From Apodemia mormo (lineage: Eukaryota > Arthropoda > Insecta > Lepidoptera > Riodinidae): 64,000 nucleotides of DNA. Position 1 is the stretch's first letter. Every line of letters starts with the position of its first letter. Of the stretch, positions 30,655 to 42,021 are shown one piece after another. Both the position numbers and the translations under genes were made by a program. The DNA is taken from positions 32,173,727-32,237,726 of the forward strand of contig JAUPFN010000001.1 of assembly GCA_036924255.1 (NCBI GenBank), read 5' to 3'. The notes under the pieces were generated by a model, which made no database searches, was not told the origin of the DNA, and saw only the letters and a program-made list of their open reading frames with translations.

Positions 30655-31860
30655 TAGAAAAAAATGTGTAAGCGGTTGACCCTACAGGCCATCCCTGAAA
30701 CTTCCCGCTAAATTAAGGTATTTTAATCTCAAAAGAGTAAAAATTATAAGCATAATTTTTTTCAGTTCAAACATCTATTTTGATAAAGTATCAGTCGTGA
30801 AAGTACTAATTATATTTGAAAACTAACTATACTAAATTGTATTTGAAATATATAGCTGTATATTTATGAAACGCTAGTTGATCTTCCGAATGACATCCAA
30901 CTCAATTTTTGAGATTTAAATATTGCTTTAGCTAAATAATCGATAGGTTGAAAAATTTCGTAACAATGTCAAAAAACATTTTTTTCAAATATTTTCGTCA
31001 TTGATAAATCCCAAACAAATTGACTGATTTTGATCCAATTAACGGTATTTGACGCAGCTTTTAAAGGAGGAAAGCTGGTAAGATTTTTAAGTCAATCGCT
31101 GTATTAGCCTGAAAATTATTTCAAAAATGTTAAGTAAATTTGCTAAAAACAACGTAATTTTAATATTTGAAAAGCTGTAACTTTTGAAAACTAGATTCGA
31201 TATTGATTCTTGAAATGCCATCTGACGTAGATTTTTTAGTACTAAAATATCGTAGAATACCAAAAAATTATTGGTTGAAAAATTTCGAAGTTATGTCGAA
31301 AAAACACTTTTTCATAATTTTTCGTCAACGTTTTCTCGCAAACGGATGAACCAATTTTGATGCAATTTATGCATTAGACGTAGTTTTTTGAGGAATAGAG
31401 CTGATTAGTTTTTGTACTCAATCGGAACATTAATCTGGAAGTTATATTAAAAAAATGCTGTTTTGGCAAATATTTTTTTTAAGTTTTTTCAAAATTTCTC
31501 AAAATCTCCTGGACCAATTTGATTCAAATTTTCAGGAAGGCTAAGTTGAGCGGAATCCAATCGAAATCCATCAACCGCGTTTCGATCGGTTCAGCTGTTC
31601 AAAAGTTATGAGATGTTTACATACATACATACACATTACACACATACACACACATATACAGACACACACACACATACACACACACACACACACACATACA
31701 TACATACAGACATACTGACGTCATCGTAAAAATAGTCGGAAATGATTCCTAGGACCTCAAAACGTGAAGATCTGGTGAAAACTCGATTTTCGAAATCGAG
31801 GCAAAATCAGTAACTTCCTTACCTATGTACACTACGTACTACGTAGCGGGAAGTTAAAAA
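30655..31860 (-). repeat. AACTTCCC repeat, near-complete reverse copy
   Basis: Runs in reverse from GCGGGAAGTTAAAAA at 31846-31860 to the terminal AAAAAATGTGTAAGCGGTTG (about 30658). A TACA/CA microsatellite of about 100 bases (31617-31715) sits at the same place as the TGTATG run in the forward copies. Together with 3141-4258 it defines both ends. Confidence 0.8.
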
Positions 31861-32091
31861 TCACCTATAGATATGTGCAACATCAGAAACTTCGCAGTTG
31901 TAATACCAACCTTTGAAGTATGACTAGTATGAATAAGCTCTTTTCTTAAAGGTTCCTGAATCGTAGCCACTCGCAAACAGACCCATCGAATTGGCCCCGC
32001 AAAGAAGTAGTAAGAAGTAAGTCTCCTAAAAACCACTTGTTTGTAATATTTCAAATATCGTGATACTGTTAAATTATGGTTATTGTTTGAG
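31861..32091. repeat. LINE-tail-like stretch
   Basis: ACCTATAGATATGTGCAACA and the following GTAATACCAACCTTTGAAGT resemble common lepidopteran LINE tails. The 88-codon reverse frame (32120-31854) is not supported as a gene. Confidence 0.4.
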
Positions 32092-32095
32092 TTAA

Positions 32096-32465
32096 GGCGA
32101 GGTATTTTGACGCGCGTCAATTCTATAGGAAATGGGCGGCGCAGTATGTTCTGAAACCGCTGGGAAACTTGTTAATTTGCGGAGAAATAAATTTAGTACA
32201 TTCTTTTTTGTACTTAAAACTAAATATCACCATATAAAAATCATGTAGAAAATTAGAAATATTATTAACAAATTATTGGTTTTAGAGATTTTTTTAGCCT
32301 GTTTTCGGAATTTTATATGATCGAGTAAAGTACATTCTATCATGTAATAAGTTAGCACATTCCTTAGATAATATCTTTTTTTGTAAAACTGATACTTAAC
32401 AATCAATACAAAAAAAACGTGATTTAGTAAACCAGTTTTTTTTTTATTTGTCCTGATGCCTCGCC
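32096..32465. mobile_element. TTAA-flanked MITE, piggyBac-like
   Basis: TTAA (32092-32095) then GGCGAGG, and CCTCGCC then TTAA (32466-32469). The 4-bp TTAA target is the hallmark of piggyBac-type elements. The 370-bp interior has no transposase. TIR identity beyond 7 bases is partial. Confidence 0.55.
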
Positions 32466-32469
32466 TTAA

Positions 32470-32910
32470 TGTGTTCCCAAATAACCGGGTACGTTTGAAC
32501 TAACAATAGTTATCCATGTTGGGCATTTTTATATCATAAACCCATTGCTTAGTTCCAATATCATTTGCCATTAACGAATAAACAGTTCTTGACATCCATT
32601 CTTTTGACTTTTATATAACTTTTCAAATATAACTGAGAACTGTGTCGGTCCAAATTTACAATGATGTGCAATCAAAGGCAATGTTACTTTTTATACTTTT
32701 ATTTTTGAAATCGCGATTTAAAGTATAAGTTATTTCATTTATGTTACATAAAATGGTAAGTAATTAACACGGAATTAATATATTCTGTAATAATTACCTA
32801 CATAAAAGAAATATGGCAGTGACTACATACTCACGTACATTATTTATCAGTATTCTATAACTAAATCTCTCCTTTAAAATGTCTGACTATCACCTATTCT
32901 GCAAAGCATA
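32470..32910. other. Nothing recognised
   Basis: AT-rich, no recognised repeat or motif. Confidence 0.4.
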
Positions 32911-33090
32911 GGTACTTAGTCGGGCGGTCAGCGAACCTGATTACGCATCAATGGGGCTCGGGTTCGATTGCCGACAGGGATAAATATTTATGCGATTATA
33001 CGATGGCCATAATCGTTTGTATTTGTGGGTTTCGGTAGTAATGATGAATTTCGTGTAATTTGTCCATCGATATTTATTTATTTATTGAAT
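32911..33090 (+). mobile_element. tRNA-derived SINE, family A, decayed copy
   Basis: GGGGCTCGGGTTCGATTGCC retains the B box; the middle body is shortened and the tail is TATTTATTTATTTATTG. More diverged than the copies at 4.4 and 63.8 kb. Confidence 0.75.
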
Positions 33091-33649
33091 ATATTTTAAT
33101 GAAAATCCCGAAATTAGCCCAACAAAATAATAATTGTAAAATTCGAAAATATTGTTTTGTTAAAATGGAATGTGAATCCTCGATCTGTAAGTACATTTTG
33201 GCTTAAATATAGCTTTTATATGTATAATAAAAAAATGATGAAAATCCCGAAAAATTTCCGTGTTCAATTGCAAACGAAGATGCAGTTGTCAATTTTAAAC
33301 GAAAATATATTGCAAGGCATTGATTAAATATTTTTACAACTCTGCAAATTCAAATTCTTGAACTTTTTGAAATAAGACATCAGAGTTAATTTATTATTGA
33401 TTGGAATTAAAAAGTATAACACATAATTTGTGGAGTTTATTTACATCTAGTTATTATGTACTTAATCTTGTATATCTTGTACTTAATCTTGCATACTTAC
33501 AGCCATCGAATCGCCTTTGTTGATTTTGGTAAAAACACAAAGAACAGAATAAAAATCACAAAAATACAACGCATCACAGAAATAAATCTAACTGGTACAG
33601 TTCAAATACACACTTTCAAATGTGTAAAAAAATAAAAAAAATGAAAAGA
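33091..33649. other. Repeat-poor AT-rich stretch
   Basis: No transposon was recognised; it lies upstream of the CpG-rich block. Confidence 0.35.
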
Positions 33650-33840
33650 ACTCGCGAAATATTTGGCGGGAAAACCGGATGGCATGCAACAAATGCGATG
33701 TGTCGCGCGCTCGTGATAGAGAGTTGTGAGCTCTACTCTCTACGAGAGGCAGAGGACCGAAAGCATGCGTGCGAACATCGCTGGCGCTCGCCACTGGTCA
33801 GCGAGCCCGCCCGTCGCACTCCCGCCGTAACAAAGATTAA
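33650..33840. promoter_or_regulatory. CpG-rich block with E2F-type site, candidate promoter
   Basis: TTTGGCGGGAAA (33662-33673) is a textbook E2F/DP binding word. It is followed by about 160 bases rich in CpG (GTCGCGCGCTCG, GCGCTCGCC, CCCGCCCGTCGC) inside a repeat-poor, AT-rich area. Overlapping open frames on both strands (33588-33794, 33620-33850) are likely by-products of base composition. It could mark a host promoter on either strand; no TATA box or clear start was found. Confidence 0.35.
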
Positions 33841-34180
33841 CTATACGTAGACCAAAACTTTCATGTATTATTTGAGATATTTATTGTCAAAAATGTTTTT
33901 TACTTTAAAATTATGTTCATCTCATATACATAGAAATACAATAGAAAATGTTTAATGTTTATAAGTAGGCTTACGTATGTTTTTAATTTTTGAAGTGAAA
34001 ACTTCTTTAGGCGCGTTGAGCGTTTTGGTAGAGGGTAAAATCCTCGGTTCGCGTCACCGACATGCTAATGATAATAGTATATCTATAGCTATGTTTTGCA
34101 TATAGTTTTAATTACTCTCAACTTAATAGTTCCGTTTTCACTTCTATCGGCAGTCCCACGACTGCTACTGTTTTTTTTTA

Positions 34181-34376
34181 CTAGCTATCTATAAAGATAG
34201 CTAGTAAATAATAAAACTAAAAACATACGTAAGTAGATAAAAATTATCTTATGTCTTTTCTTGGGTTTCAATCTATATCTGTACCAAATTTCATCTAAAT
34301 CTGTTGAGTGGTTTAGGCGTTAATAAAAGACAGATAGACGACAGAAATACATTCGCATTTATAATATTAGTATGGA
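34181..34376 (-). mobile_element. Helitron-like element, second family, hairpin at its end
   Basis: TATGGA at 34371-34376 (5' TCCATA in reverse), a GCGAATG-type head and TCTTTTCTTGGGTTTCAATC match 51208-51442 and 52631-52858. The low-coordinate end is replaced by TTTACTAGCTATCT/AGATAGCTAGTAAA (34177-34190, 34195-34208), a 14-bp-arm hairpin. Confidence 0.65.
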
Positions 34377-34527
34377 ATTAAAATTTAAAATGTATATACA
34401 AATTTGTACAGTCGTGTTGTGACCGACAACGACTCAATCAAGGCACGAGATGTTAACAATCAAATTCTGAACCGCTACAAAGATAATTATATTTGAAATG
34501 AATCCTGAAATACGTCAATAACACTTT

Positions 34528-34565
34528 TGCCCAACTCGAGGATCGAACACGACACTTTATAATTT
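34528..34565 (-). repeat. Decayed SINE B head
   Basis: TTGCCCAACTCGAGGATCGA resembles the reverse of the SINE B head (TTGCCCGACCCAGGAATCGA at 18170-18190). Confidence 0.35.
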
Positions 34566-34789
34566 AACATGGCTTGCGAACTTATAAGAATACAAATGTT
34601 ACTGAAAGAACAGAAGGCAAGGAAATTATGCCCAAGCATAAGAAACAGTCAAAAAAGTCTAACAAACCTTGATATTATTATCTGTAAAGCTTAATAGAGA
34701 AATCCTTGAAAAAATATGTCTCCACGAGGTTCCTTATGATAGGTATAAACTTGATGTTAACTAATGCATGAATAGTTTGTCAAGCGATG

Positions 34790-34942
34790 CGAGCGGCGGC
34801 GTAGCGGGCGGGCGGGCGGCTACGCGCTCCCCACCGAAGGCACAGCCCACTTATCAATTCAGTCGAGTGGACATTCGTTCATTGTGAAGCATTGTGTCTA
34901 TTATACGCGGATTCGATGTCTACTTACCCGTTCACATGCTTA
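34790..34942 (+). promoter_or_regulatory. Candidate promoter and first exon
   Basis: A GC-rich run (GCGGCGGCGTAGCGGGCGGG, 34790-34820) is followed by TCAGTC (34859-34864), an exact match to the insect initiator consensus TCAKTY with +1 at 34861. A possible 5' splice site, TTA then GTAAGAG, is at 34942/34943, giving an 82-base first exon. No TATA box is seen and a downstream element match is partial. A repeat is not recognised here. This is a prediction from signals only. Confidence 0.3.
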
Positions 34943-35319
34943 GTAAGAGAGTAATATCTTTATTACTCATGACTTCTCATGAGAATCTATCTTGTGTTCT
35001 GAATATATATGCTGCTATATTGATTTTCTTTAAGCAACTGATATTAAATACTTCTTTTTATATTTAAAGTTGCTTAGATTGCCTCAATTGTAAAGCGTAA
35101 GGTCTGTTAAGTCCTTACAGTAAGGTTCGAGAGAAACTAATCATTTTAGAGACGTTTTTCACTTTTTCTGGATAACTCTATTTGCTCAAGTTTTTCTATA
35201 AACTCACCACGTCACGTCATGAAACTTGTTATCATTGTCTTATCGTAGGTGCATTGGTTTCATTAACTTATTTATTATTTCATATTTAGATATATACTTT
35301 CATATCATAAGATCTGATA
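34943..35319. other. Unassigned
   Basis: No recognised repeats; would be intron if the first-exon candidate is real. Confidence 0.35.
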
Positions 35320-35510
35320 TATGGTTCCGAATGTTAATGGTGCGTTGTGGCGAGGTCTAATGCCACGTACATAAGTTTACCGGCTACCTTACCCTCCAAT
35401 TGCAACACGGCAATGACAAGCATTGGCGCTATTGCGGCAGGAAACCAGGCGGTGGTACCAGACCCGGGCGAGACAATGCAGAAGTCAACCACCTAGTATA
35501 TGTTGGTATT
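35320..35510 (-). repeat. LINE-tail repeat H, partial copy
   Basis: GTTTACCGGCTACCTTACCC, GGCGCTATTGCGGCAGG and GGTACCAGACCCGGGCGAGA. Confidence 0.65.
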
Positions 35511-35630
35511 ATCATATGTAAACTTTTTAGCTCGGTAATTTACTTTTACTCTAATTTCCTAGTTCTATACCGTCAAGAACTACATTACAAAGAAGATAAA
35601 TGCTGTTAGTAAACAATTAACGTCTTCTTC

Positions 35631-36165
35631 TCCAATTGCATAATTTACTAAGTCAATTTCAATCTGGATTTCGCCCATCCCATAGCACTATTACCTACAG
35701 CATTGATTAAGGTCACCGACGACATTCGACACGCTATGGATAACAAAATGCTTACTATTCTTGTTTTGCTAGAATTTAAAAATGCATTAAATTCGGTGGA
35801 CTTTGATTTCTTTATTCTTTATTCTTTAGTTCCTCAATGTGTCATATTTTGTAGTAAACTGGTTTAACTCTTATCTTCGTGGTCACGAGCAACTCATTCG
35901 GTCGGAGGAGGCAATACTCTGAATAGGCGTTCTTGGTTGCTGGTGTTCCACAAGGATGCGTACTATCTTACCTTTACTATCGTACCTTTATTTTTTCTAT
36001 TTTCATTAATGTTATCTCTAAAATAATTTCTTGTTCCTACCATCTATATACCTACGGATGATTTGCAACTTTACAGACACACTATTTTGGCTGATCTGGA
36101 TTCTACAATAGAAGCTATTAATTATGATCTAGAGTTTATTCGGCAATGGGCTGCATTCAAAAATC
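35631..36165 (+). pseudogene. LINE reverse transcriptase relic
   Basis: In mixed frames: LLSQFQSGFRPSHSTIT, then KVTDDIRHAMDN, a degraded LDFxKAFDTVD equivalent, VVNWFNSYLRGHEQLI, AGVPQGCVLS, and a broken YADDLQLY-like region near 36050-36080. At least four frameshifts or stops. This is the central RT domain of a non-LTR element distinct in wording from those at 20.2 and 48.5 kb. Confidence 0.7.
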
Positions 36166-36640
36166 AATATACTTCTATTTTACCGACCGGCTAACACCGG
36201 CCCGGCTAACACCGGTCCGGCTCGAACGGCATTATTTTATGCGGTAAAGGAAATTGGAACGTTTATACAGGAATTACAGTTCATATTTCCGTTACATTCA
36301 CGTTCTACGACGGCTCTGTACGGACTCCCGCGACAGAAAGCCGGCTTCATTCGGCGTGCGTCGGAGTTCGTTCGGAGACACACGGCCGTCACGGAATGTG
36401 AATACAGAGCAGGTATGCAGCGAGTTGGATCATTTAAGTAAATTACGACAGCACGCATACCTTTCCCGCAGCATGCGTACGGCTCCGACGGATGCTTGTG
36501 AGTGTTACCGCACGCGTCCGGCTGCCGCGGCATGCGTATGACTGCTGCGGCATGCGTACGCATCCATTCCGATGCGGACCGATGCGAACCGGTTGGCGCG
36601 AATCGTACCTACGACTTGTATTTAAAACTTGACTAATAAT
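36166..36640. repeat. CpG-rich degenerate block with GCATGCGTA repeats
   Basis: Begins with a direct repeat of CCGGCTAACACCGG(C/T) (36187-36217), then carries several copies of a GGCATGCGTA(C/T)G word around 36470-36570. Base composition is far above the surroundings. Open frames on both strands (36237-36563 reverse, 36254-36541 forward, 36443-36652 reverse) overlap and show no domain. Likely a transposon of unknown class; it abuts repeat J. Confidence 0.45.
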
Positions 36641-36794
36641 TTTGGAAAACAAGGAGGTTATCTAAACAAGGAGGCTATCTATATGACTGAAGCGATTTTA
36701 GATATAGGTGTACACAACCTGTCTTCCAGGTTTTGGGTACGTCGCTAACTGAATAAGCGAGTTGGAACTGTTATAGAGTTGAAACCACGAACTA

Positions 36795-36979
36795 AACTGA
36801 ATACGCCCTTCAAGACATTTTCACGTTGTCAGTGTAGCTTATATTTATTCTCAGAAGTACTGATTTATAGTAAAAACTTACCAATACAATAAAATAAATC
36901 TAGAGGTGTTTTTAATGTTTATACACGGTATAATATTTTTAAAAGCGTTAGACATTTAGAAGCATTTTTCATATGAGCT
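36795..36979 (+). repeat. Repeat J, left part, before the gypsy element
   Basis: Matches 29015-29215. It ends in AGCT (36976-36979), the left target duplication of the gypsy element, and resumes at 43802. Confidence 0.7.
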
Positions 36980-37506
36980 TGTTATAAAATAATAATAAGT
37001 GACTATAGTATTTTAAGTAACTATTTTATTAAAGGTAATTATTTAATTCACAGTTAAATAAGTTGTAAGGAACGTCTGTTATTTACGTCAAGTACGATTT
37101 GTTATACTTTAATGTGTTTGCGAACACGTGTTCTTTTAGCGTTGTTTGTTGCACTGTATAAAAGGGGATTAAATCGGATGACACATTCATTCTGTGTCCG
37201 TCCACCGTAGCGAGCAGAGCTCTGGAAATTGGAAAATTATAATAAAAGTTACATATATATTTGATTTTGTATTTAGTCTTAATAGACGTTATAAATTATT
37301 TGTATTAATAAACATAAATATTTAAACGTATCTTGTGTACTTTCTCTAACTTATCCTGTATATAAAAATAAAGTAAATTATATAAAGCTTAGTTTTCTTT
37401 AGAATATTGCTAAAACAAGCCTTATAAGTATAGATTAACATATTTCGTGATTATATATCTTAGCCTTTGAACATATAAGTAATAAATTCAAATAATATCT
37501 ATAACA
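36980..37506 (+). repeat. 5' LTR of the gypsy element
   Basis: 527 bp, TGTTATAAAATAATAATAAG to ATCTATAACA. It carries a TATA-like TGTATAAAAGGGG (37156-37168), the expected promoter, and AATAAA-type words downstream. Compared with the 3' LTR it has TTGCAC where the other has TCATAC, among about 14 differences. Confidence 0.92.
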
Positions 37507-37571
37507 TCAGAATTGGGATCTCAAATCCTACGCAATATTAATAATGGTATGTTTTCAGGTATCTATATGAA

Positions 37572-38430
37572 ATGGACCAAATAATCCTCGAGGGGCTGCT
37601 GACGGCTATCCGCGATGCTCTGTCTAGCAACAAACGACAGGACGACGTGGCACTACCATCGTTCGAACCATCCACCAGCGACAATGGCGCAGCCGTATGG
37701 TGTGACAACATTGACAAGCTTGGAGAGAAGTTTGGATGGAGCGGTATAGAAAAAGTCGCAAAGGTAGGTAAGGCCCCTAAAGGGCTCTGCATTGACTTGG
37801 TACGAGACATGGGAACCCCAAGAAGGACGTACTTGGGAGAACTTCCGAAACGAAATAACCTCACTATATCTAGAAAAAAAGAACCTTTCGGAAAAATTAT
37901 ATAAAGCCGTTACGTATTCATCAGATTCAGCGGATTCTTTTGTGAATACGCCAGGGAAAAAATCCGATTGTTAAAAAATACTAAAATAGTTTTTTCTGAA
38001 ACCCAACTTATTGAATTAGTTTGTGGAGGGATTCGAGAAGTAAATGTAAGAATGGCATCATTTAATAGCAGCGTCACAACTACTTCAGAACTGATAGCTC
38101 TGTTTTCTGTCTACGTCAAAACTCGAAAACGACCTGCGAATCAAGTCTCTGAAACCTTGCGCAATTCGAATGACTTAAAACGGTCTAAGCCAATATCTAG
38201 TATAGACGATGCCCCCCTATGAAAAACGTGTTTTACCTGCGGAAATAAAGGACATTTAAGGTCGCAATGTCCCAATAAAAACAAAGCCACTAAAGATCCT
38301 CAAGCTGGGCAAGAGGTCAAAAAATGTACAGTTTGTAAAAAAATTGGACATGATGATACAACTTGCTTCTTTAAGAAAATTAACCTTCAATGGCAGCAAT
38401 CATCACCAAATGATACTAATTCAAAAATTT
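37572..38430 (+). pseudogene. gypsy gag, broken
   Basis: Starts with an ATG (MDQIILEGLLTAIRDAL), 65 bases after the LTR. The capsid-like part shifts frame near 37785 and again near 37945. A stop at 38220-38222 precedes the nucleocapsid, which has two CCHC zinc knuckles (CFTCGNKGHLRSQC and CTVCKKIGHDDTTC, about 38229-38370). Gag packages element RNA. Two knuckles and order before the protease are usual for Ty3/gypsy. Confidence 0.85.
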
Positions 38431-38453
38431 GACTATATACTTCTACTGACGCC

Positions 38454-38873
38454 TTGCCTAGCGACACTAAATTAAAATTTACACAAATGTCGATCTATAA
38501 TATTTCATTAAATTGTCTTATTGATACCGGAGCTAATTGTAGTATTGTAAAAGATTCTATTGCTAAACGACTTAAATGTCCCTTTATTCCCTGTTCAAGG
38601 TATGCTGATGGTATCGGTAATGGTAGGGTTCACATTTATGCAACTATCACTGTACCGGTTAGATTTGAAGACGTTTGTATAGAATTGGACATACAAGTAG
38701 TTAGAGATTATGATTTTAATTATGATCTTCTGATAGGTAGAAATGTATTAAATCACCCTGATGTAGAGTTAATTTTTGATTCAAACGGTTGTAGATTGAC
38801 TCGGAAAAAGGAAATGCGCCAGGCTATTTTAAACGTTAATTTAGTTAGTCTGAAGGATATTTTTGCTGAATAG
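38454..38873 (+). pseudogene. gypsy aspartic protease region
   Basis: Open frame of 139 codons with LIDTGANCSIV (the catalytic Asp-Thr-Gly, about residues 22-32) and a LLIGRNVL stretch near the C-terminal side, typical of retropepsins. The frame is intact within itself but separated from gag and RT by stops, so a polyprotein is not made. Confidence 0.85.
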
Positions 38874-38945
38874 AGTTGTTATATCCGACACCTTGATTTA
38901 AATTTACAAGCAAAGATTTTAAATATATTTAAGAACTATCTAAAT

Positions 38946-39600
38946 GTGTTGCCGACTTCTGGAAATACCAGCATAGTTCAGACTGGCGAACTTAACATAA
39001 AATTAAAAAAGAACGAAGTTGTTAGTTATCGTCCTTATAGGTTAGCTCCCGTTGAAAGGCAAAAAGTAAACGACATTATCAGGGACTTACTAGATAAGCA
39101 GATTATACGCGAAAGCCATTCTCCATACGCTAGCCCTGTCTTGTTAGTCAAAAAAAAAGACGGTGATGACAGACTATGTATAGACTACAGGGCTTTGAAT
39201 AAAATCATTGAAAAAGATCGCTATCCCTTACCTTTGATAGAAGATCAAGATAGAAGACAGGTTAGGCAAAGCTAAATTTTTAAAAAAGGCAACATTTGGG
39301 TTTCTTACTAATCTACATAGATGACTTACTAATACCATTTTCCTCAATTGACGAAGGGCTCTCATATTTAGATCAAACAGTATCAGCACTTTCTAGGGCT
39401 GGATTTATCATCAACTTAAAGAAATGTAAATTTTTTGTTTTAATATCTAGGTCAACATATATCAGAGGAGGGAATTAGACCTTGTAACGATAAAGTGTCA
39501 GCCCTTGTGAATGCCCCTGTCCCGAAAACAGTCAAGCAAGTACGCCAATTTATGGGCCTTGCTAGTTATTTTAGGAAATTTATACCGGAATTCGCCCCCG
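38946..39600 (+). pseudogene. gypsy reverse transcriptase, internally deleted
   Basis: The first frame has the entry motifs SPYASPVLLVKKKDG and LCIDYRALN, then a frameshift near 39235. The second frame (39296-39478) resumes at LLIYIDDLLI with the YIDD catalytic pair. The palm segment between (where the LDLxSGY and PFGLxNAP motifs belong) is missing, so RT is dead by deletion. A further frameshift near 39450 leads to QFMGLASYFRKFI, the start of the connection. Confidence 0.85.
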
Positions 39601-40070
39601 TACGGCATGTATAACGAAACTTACTAAAAACAATCAAAAATGGGAGTGGGGGTCTGAGCAGGAAACTGCTCGGAATTATGTAACACAGTGCTTAGTATCA
39701 AAACCTTTGCTATCTATCTATGACCCTAACCTACCAACTGAATTGTACACTGACGCCAGTTCATTGGGCTATGGCGCAATTTTAATACAAAAAAGTCAAA
39801 ATAAAAGTAAAGTCATTGCTTATTATAGTAAACGTACTTCGCTGACTGAAGCAAAGTACAGTACAAAGTAGAGACATTAGCCATTTACAATGCCCTAAAA
39901 CATTTCAGAGTCTATCTCTTGGGAATAAATTTCAAAATTTTTACCGACTGTAACTCTATTAAATCTACCGTTAATAAAAAGGATTTATCACCACGTGTAG
40001 CGCGCTGGTGGACATACCTTCAAGACTTTAATTTGGAAATTATTTACAAAAAGGGAAATACATAAGCCAT
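39600..40070 (+). pseudogene. gypsy RNase H region
   Basis: ELYTDASSLGYGAIL (about 39740-39784) holds the first catalytic Asp of retroelement RNase H, and KIFTDCNSI (about 39935-39960) a later one. Stop and shift near 39868 and near 40063. Confidence 0.8.
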
Positions 40071-40184
40071 GTAGACTTCTTAAGCCGTAATCCTCCTGAG
40101 CCTCCCATTGTTACTATAAATCGGGCTACAATTACTAATAAACCTTTATCGGTGAACTTCACCTGAAATGATCCTCGCTCTTGG

Positions 40185-41324
40185 TTGGAAATTTCGCAAC
40201 AAAATGATCCAACAACTTTATCATTAGTTGAGAGGTTACAGTCCGGAGAGTTAGACGAAAGTCAATATATTATGATAAATAACTTATTACATTACAAAAT
40301 TAGGCCGGACGCCCAATCCAAATTATGTGTCCCTAAGAATGACAGATTCACTATACTAAGACTTTATCATAACGAAATCTGCCATGTAGGTTTCTACAAG
40401 ACTATAGAAAAGATACGAGAGAATTACTGGTTTCCTTCAATGGCCTCTTTCGTAAAGAAATACTTGTACCACTGCCAAATATGTATAGAAAGAAAGAGTC
40501 ATTCAGGTCCTAAAGAAATATTTATTTATAAATATATTTTACTCGTGGTAGATGGATTTACAAAATTCTGCATATTAAATAAGCTCAAAAGTTTAAGTGC
40601 ACCGGAACTGGTCCCTATAATTCGCGACACAATCACATTGTTTGGTACACCATCATTAATAATTACGGATCGTGGGACAAATTTTAGTTCAAATCTATTA
40701 CGAAATCTATTTAGAGAATTGGAAATAGAACACCATATGATTGCTACAGGAACTCCCCGTAGAAACGGTCAAGCAGAAAGATATGTTTCCACTATAATCA
40801 ACATGCTAACAACAAAGTGCAGTAACATGTCAGATTAGCCGAACGAATTATGTAATGTACAGCTATTCTTAAACACTACAACTCAAAAGTCGACAGGATT
40901 CTCTCCTCTTCGTTTATTAATAGGTAGAAACTCGAACATTCTGTGTGTACAGGCGCGACTTAATGAAGTCCTTGGTGAGGATGCTACGGTTGGTCAAAAT
41001 TTTGATGTACAAACCGACCGTGAACTTGCCTTAGATCGCCTAAATGAAATCGCACAAAAATTTAAACAGCGTTTTGACGCCGTACGACGAAATAAAAAAA
41101 CTTACCATGTAGGCGATACTGTATACGTCTATCAAGACCACCGGCGTCATCACAAACTTATACCTAAGTTCAGGGGGCCATATGAAATAGTAGAAGTTTT
41201 AGATAACGACCGTTATAACTTGCGAGGTTTAGGTCAAAGAAATATAGTAATATCTAAGGATAAGTTACGATACTGGCCAGGAGAATGGGTCGATGAGGAT
41301 GCTGCTACTAGTAATGCTATTTGA
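40185..41324 (+). pseudogene. gypsy integrase, broken
   Basis: The frame 40185-40838 includes the HHCC zinc-binding N-domain (YHNEICHVG ... YHCQICIER). The core keeps ITDRGTNFSS (second catalytic Asp) and NGQAERY (catalytic Glu), but the segment carrying the first catalytic Asp is missing after KSHSGPKE (about 40510). A TAG at 40836-40838 is followed in frame by the C-terminal domain (NTTTQKSTGFSP; FRGPYEIVEVLDNDRYNL) to TGA at 41322-41324. No envelope gene follows. Confidence 0.85.
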
Positions 41325-41384
41325 ATTAGACATTCTATTCAATTTTATATATTATTCTTTAGTTGACTAAGACTTATTAGAGTT

Positions 41385-41725
41385 TAATCGATGATAGTGT
41401 TATAACTGTAACTGTGGCTGTGCTTGTGATTCAAAGAATGGCAGTTATCACTTGGCTGTGCCTGTGTTTAAAGTTATCTGTCATCGTATGTGTCAAAAGT
41501 AATTATATTGTAAATGCATATCAATTTAATGGAAGATATTTTTGTAACTGTGGCTGAGCCTGTGGTTCAATCAATAGCTGTGCCATTGATCATTTGGCTG
41601 TGCCTGTGAAATTATGGCTGTGCTTTTTTCATCCTATGGCTGTGCCTTGGTTCTGTGGCTGTGCTTTTGGTTTTGGGGCTGTGCGTTTGGTTTCACCGGT
41701 GGCTGTGGCTGTGTTTATAATTCTC
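41385..41725 (+). repeat. Dispersed GGCTGTG repeats before the 3' LTR
   Basis: At least a dozen copies of (T)GGCTGTG(C/T) occur at irregular spacing between the integrase stop and the 3' LTR. Too irregular for a simple tandem array. It takes the place where an envelope frame or 3' leader would be. Confidence 0.8.
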
Positions 41726-42021
41726 TGTGACCACGTATATTCAAAACAGTTAAATTGTACCTAAATATCTGTGATGTACTCCGAGAACGTAGTACATTTC
41801 AGAATGGCCGTGTTATAAAATAATAATAAGTGACTATAGTATTTTAAGTAACTATTTTACTAAAGGTAATTATTTAATTCAAAGTTAAATAAGTTGTAAG
41901 GAACGTCTGTTATTTACGTCAAGTATGATTTGTTATACTTTAATGTGTTTGCGAACACGTGTTCTTTTAGCGTTGTTTGTCATACTGTATAAAAGGGGAT
42001 TAAATCGGATGACACATTCAT

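Noticed and set aside
36237..36652. Three overlapping frames of 69-108 codons on both strands
   Set aside because: Stop-poor because the block is CpG-rich; no consistent frame or domain.
37507..37530. tRNA primer-binding site of the gypsy element
   Set aside because: TGGGATCTC begins 8 bases after the LTR but does not match a primer tRNA I can name, so it is not annotated.
41325..41810. Envelope gene downstream of gypsy pol
   Set aside because: The interval has only GGCTGTG repeats and no long frame, signal peptide or membrane segment.
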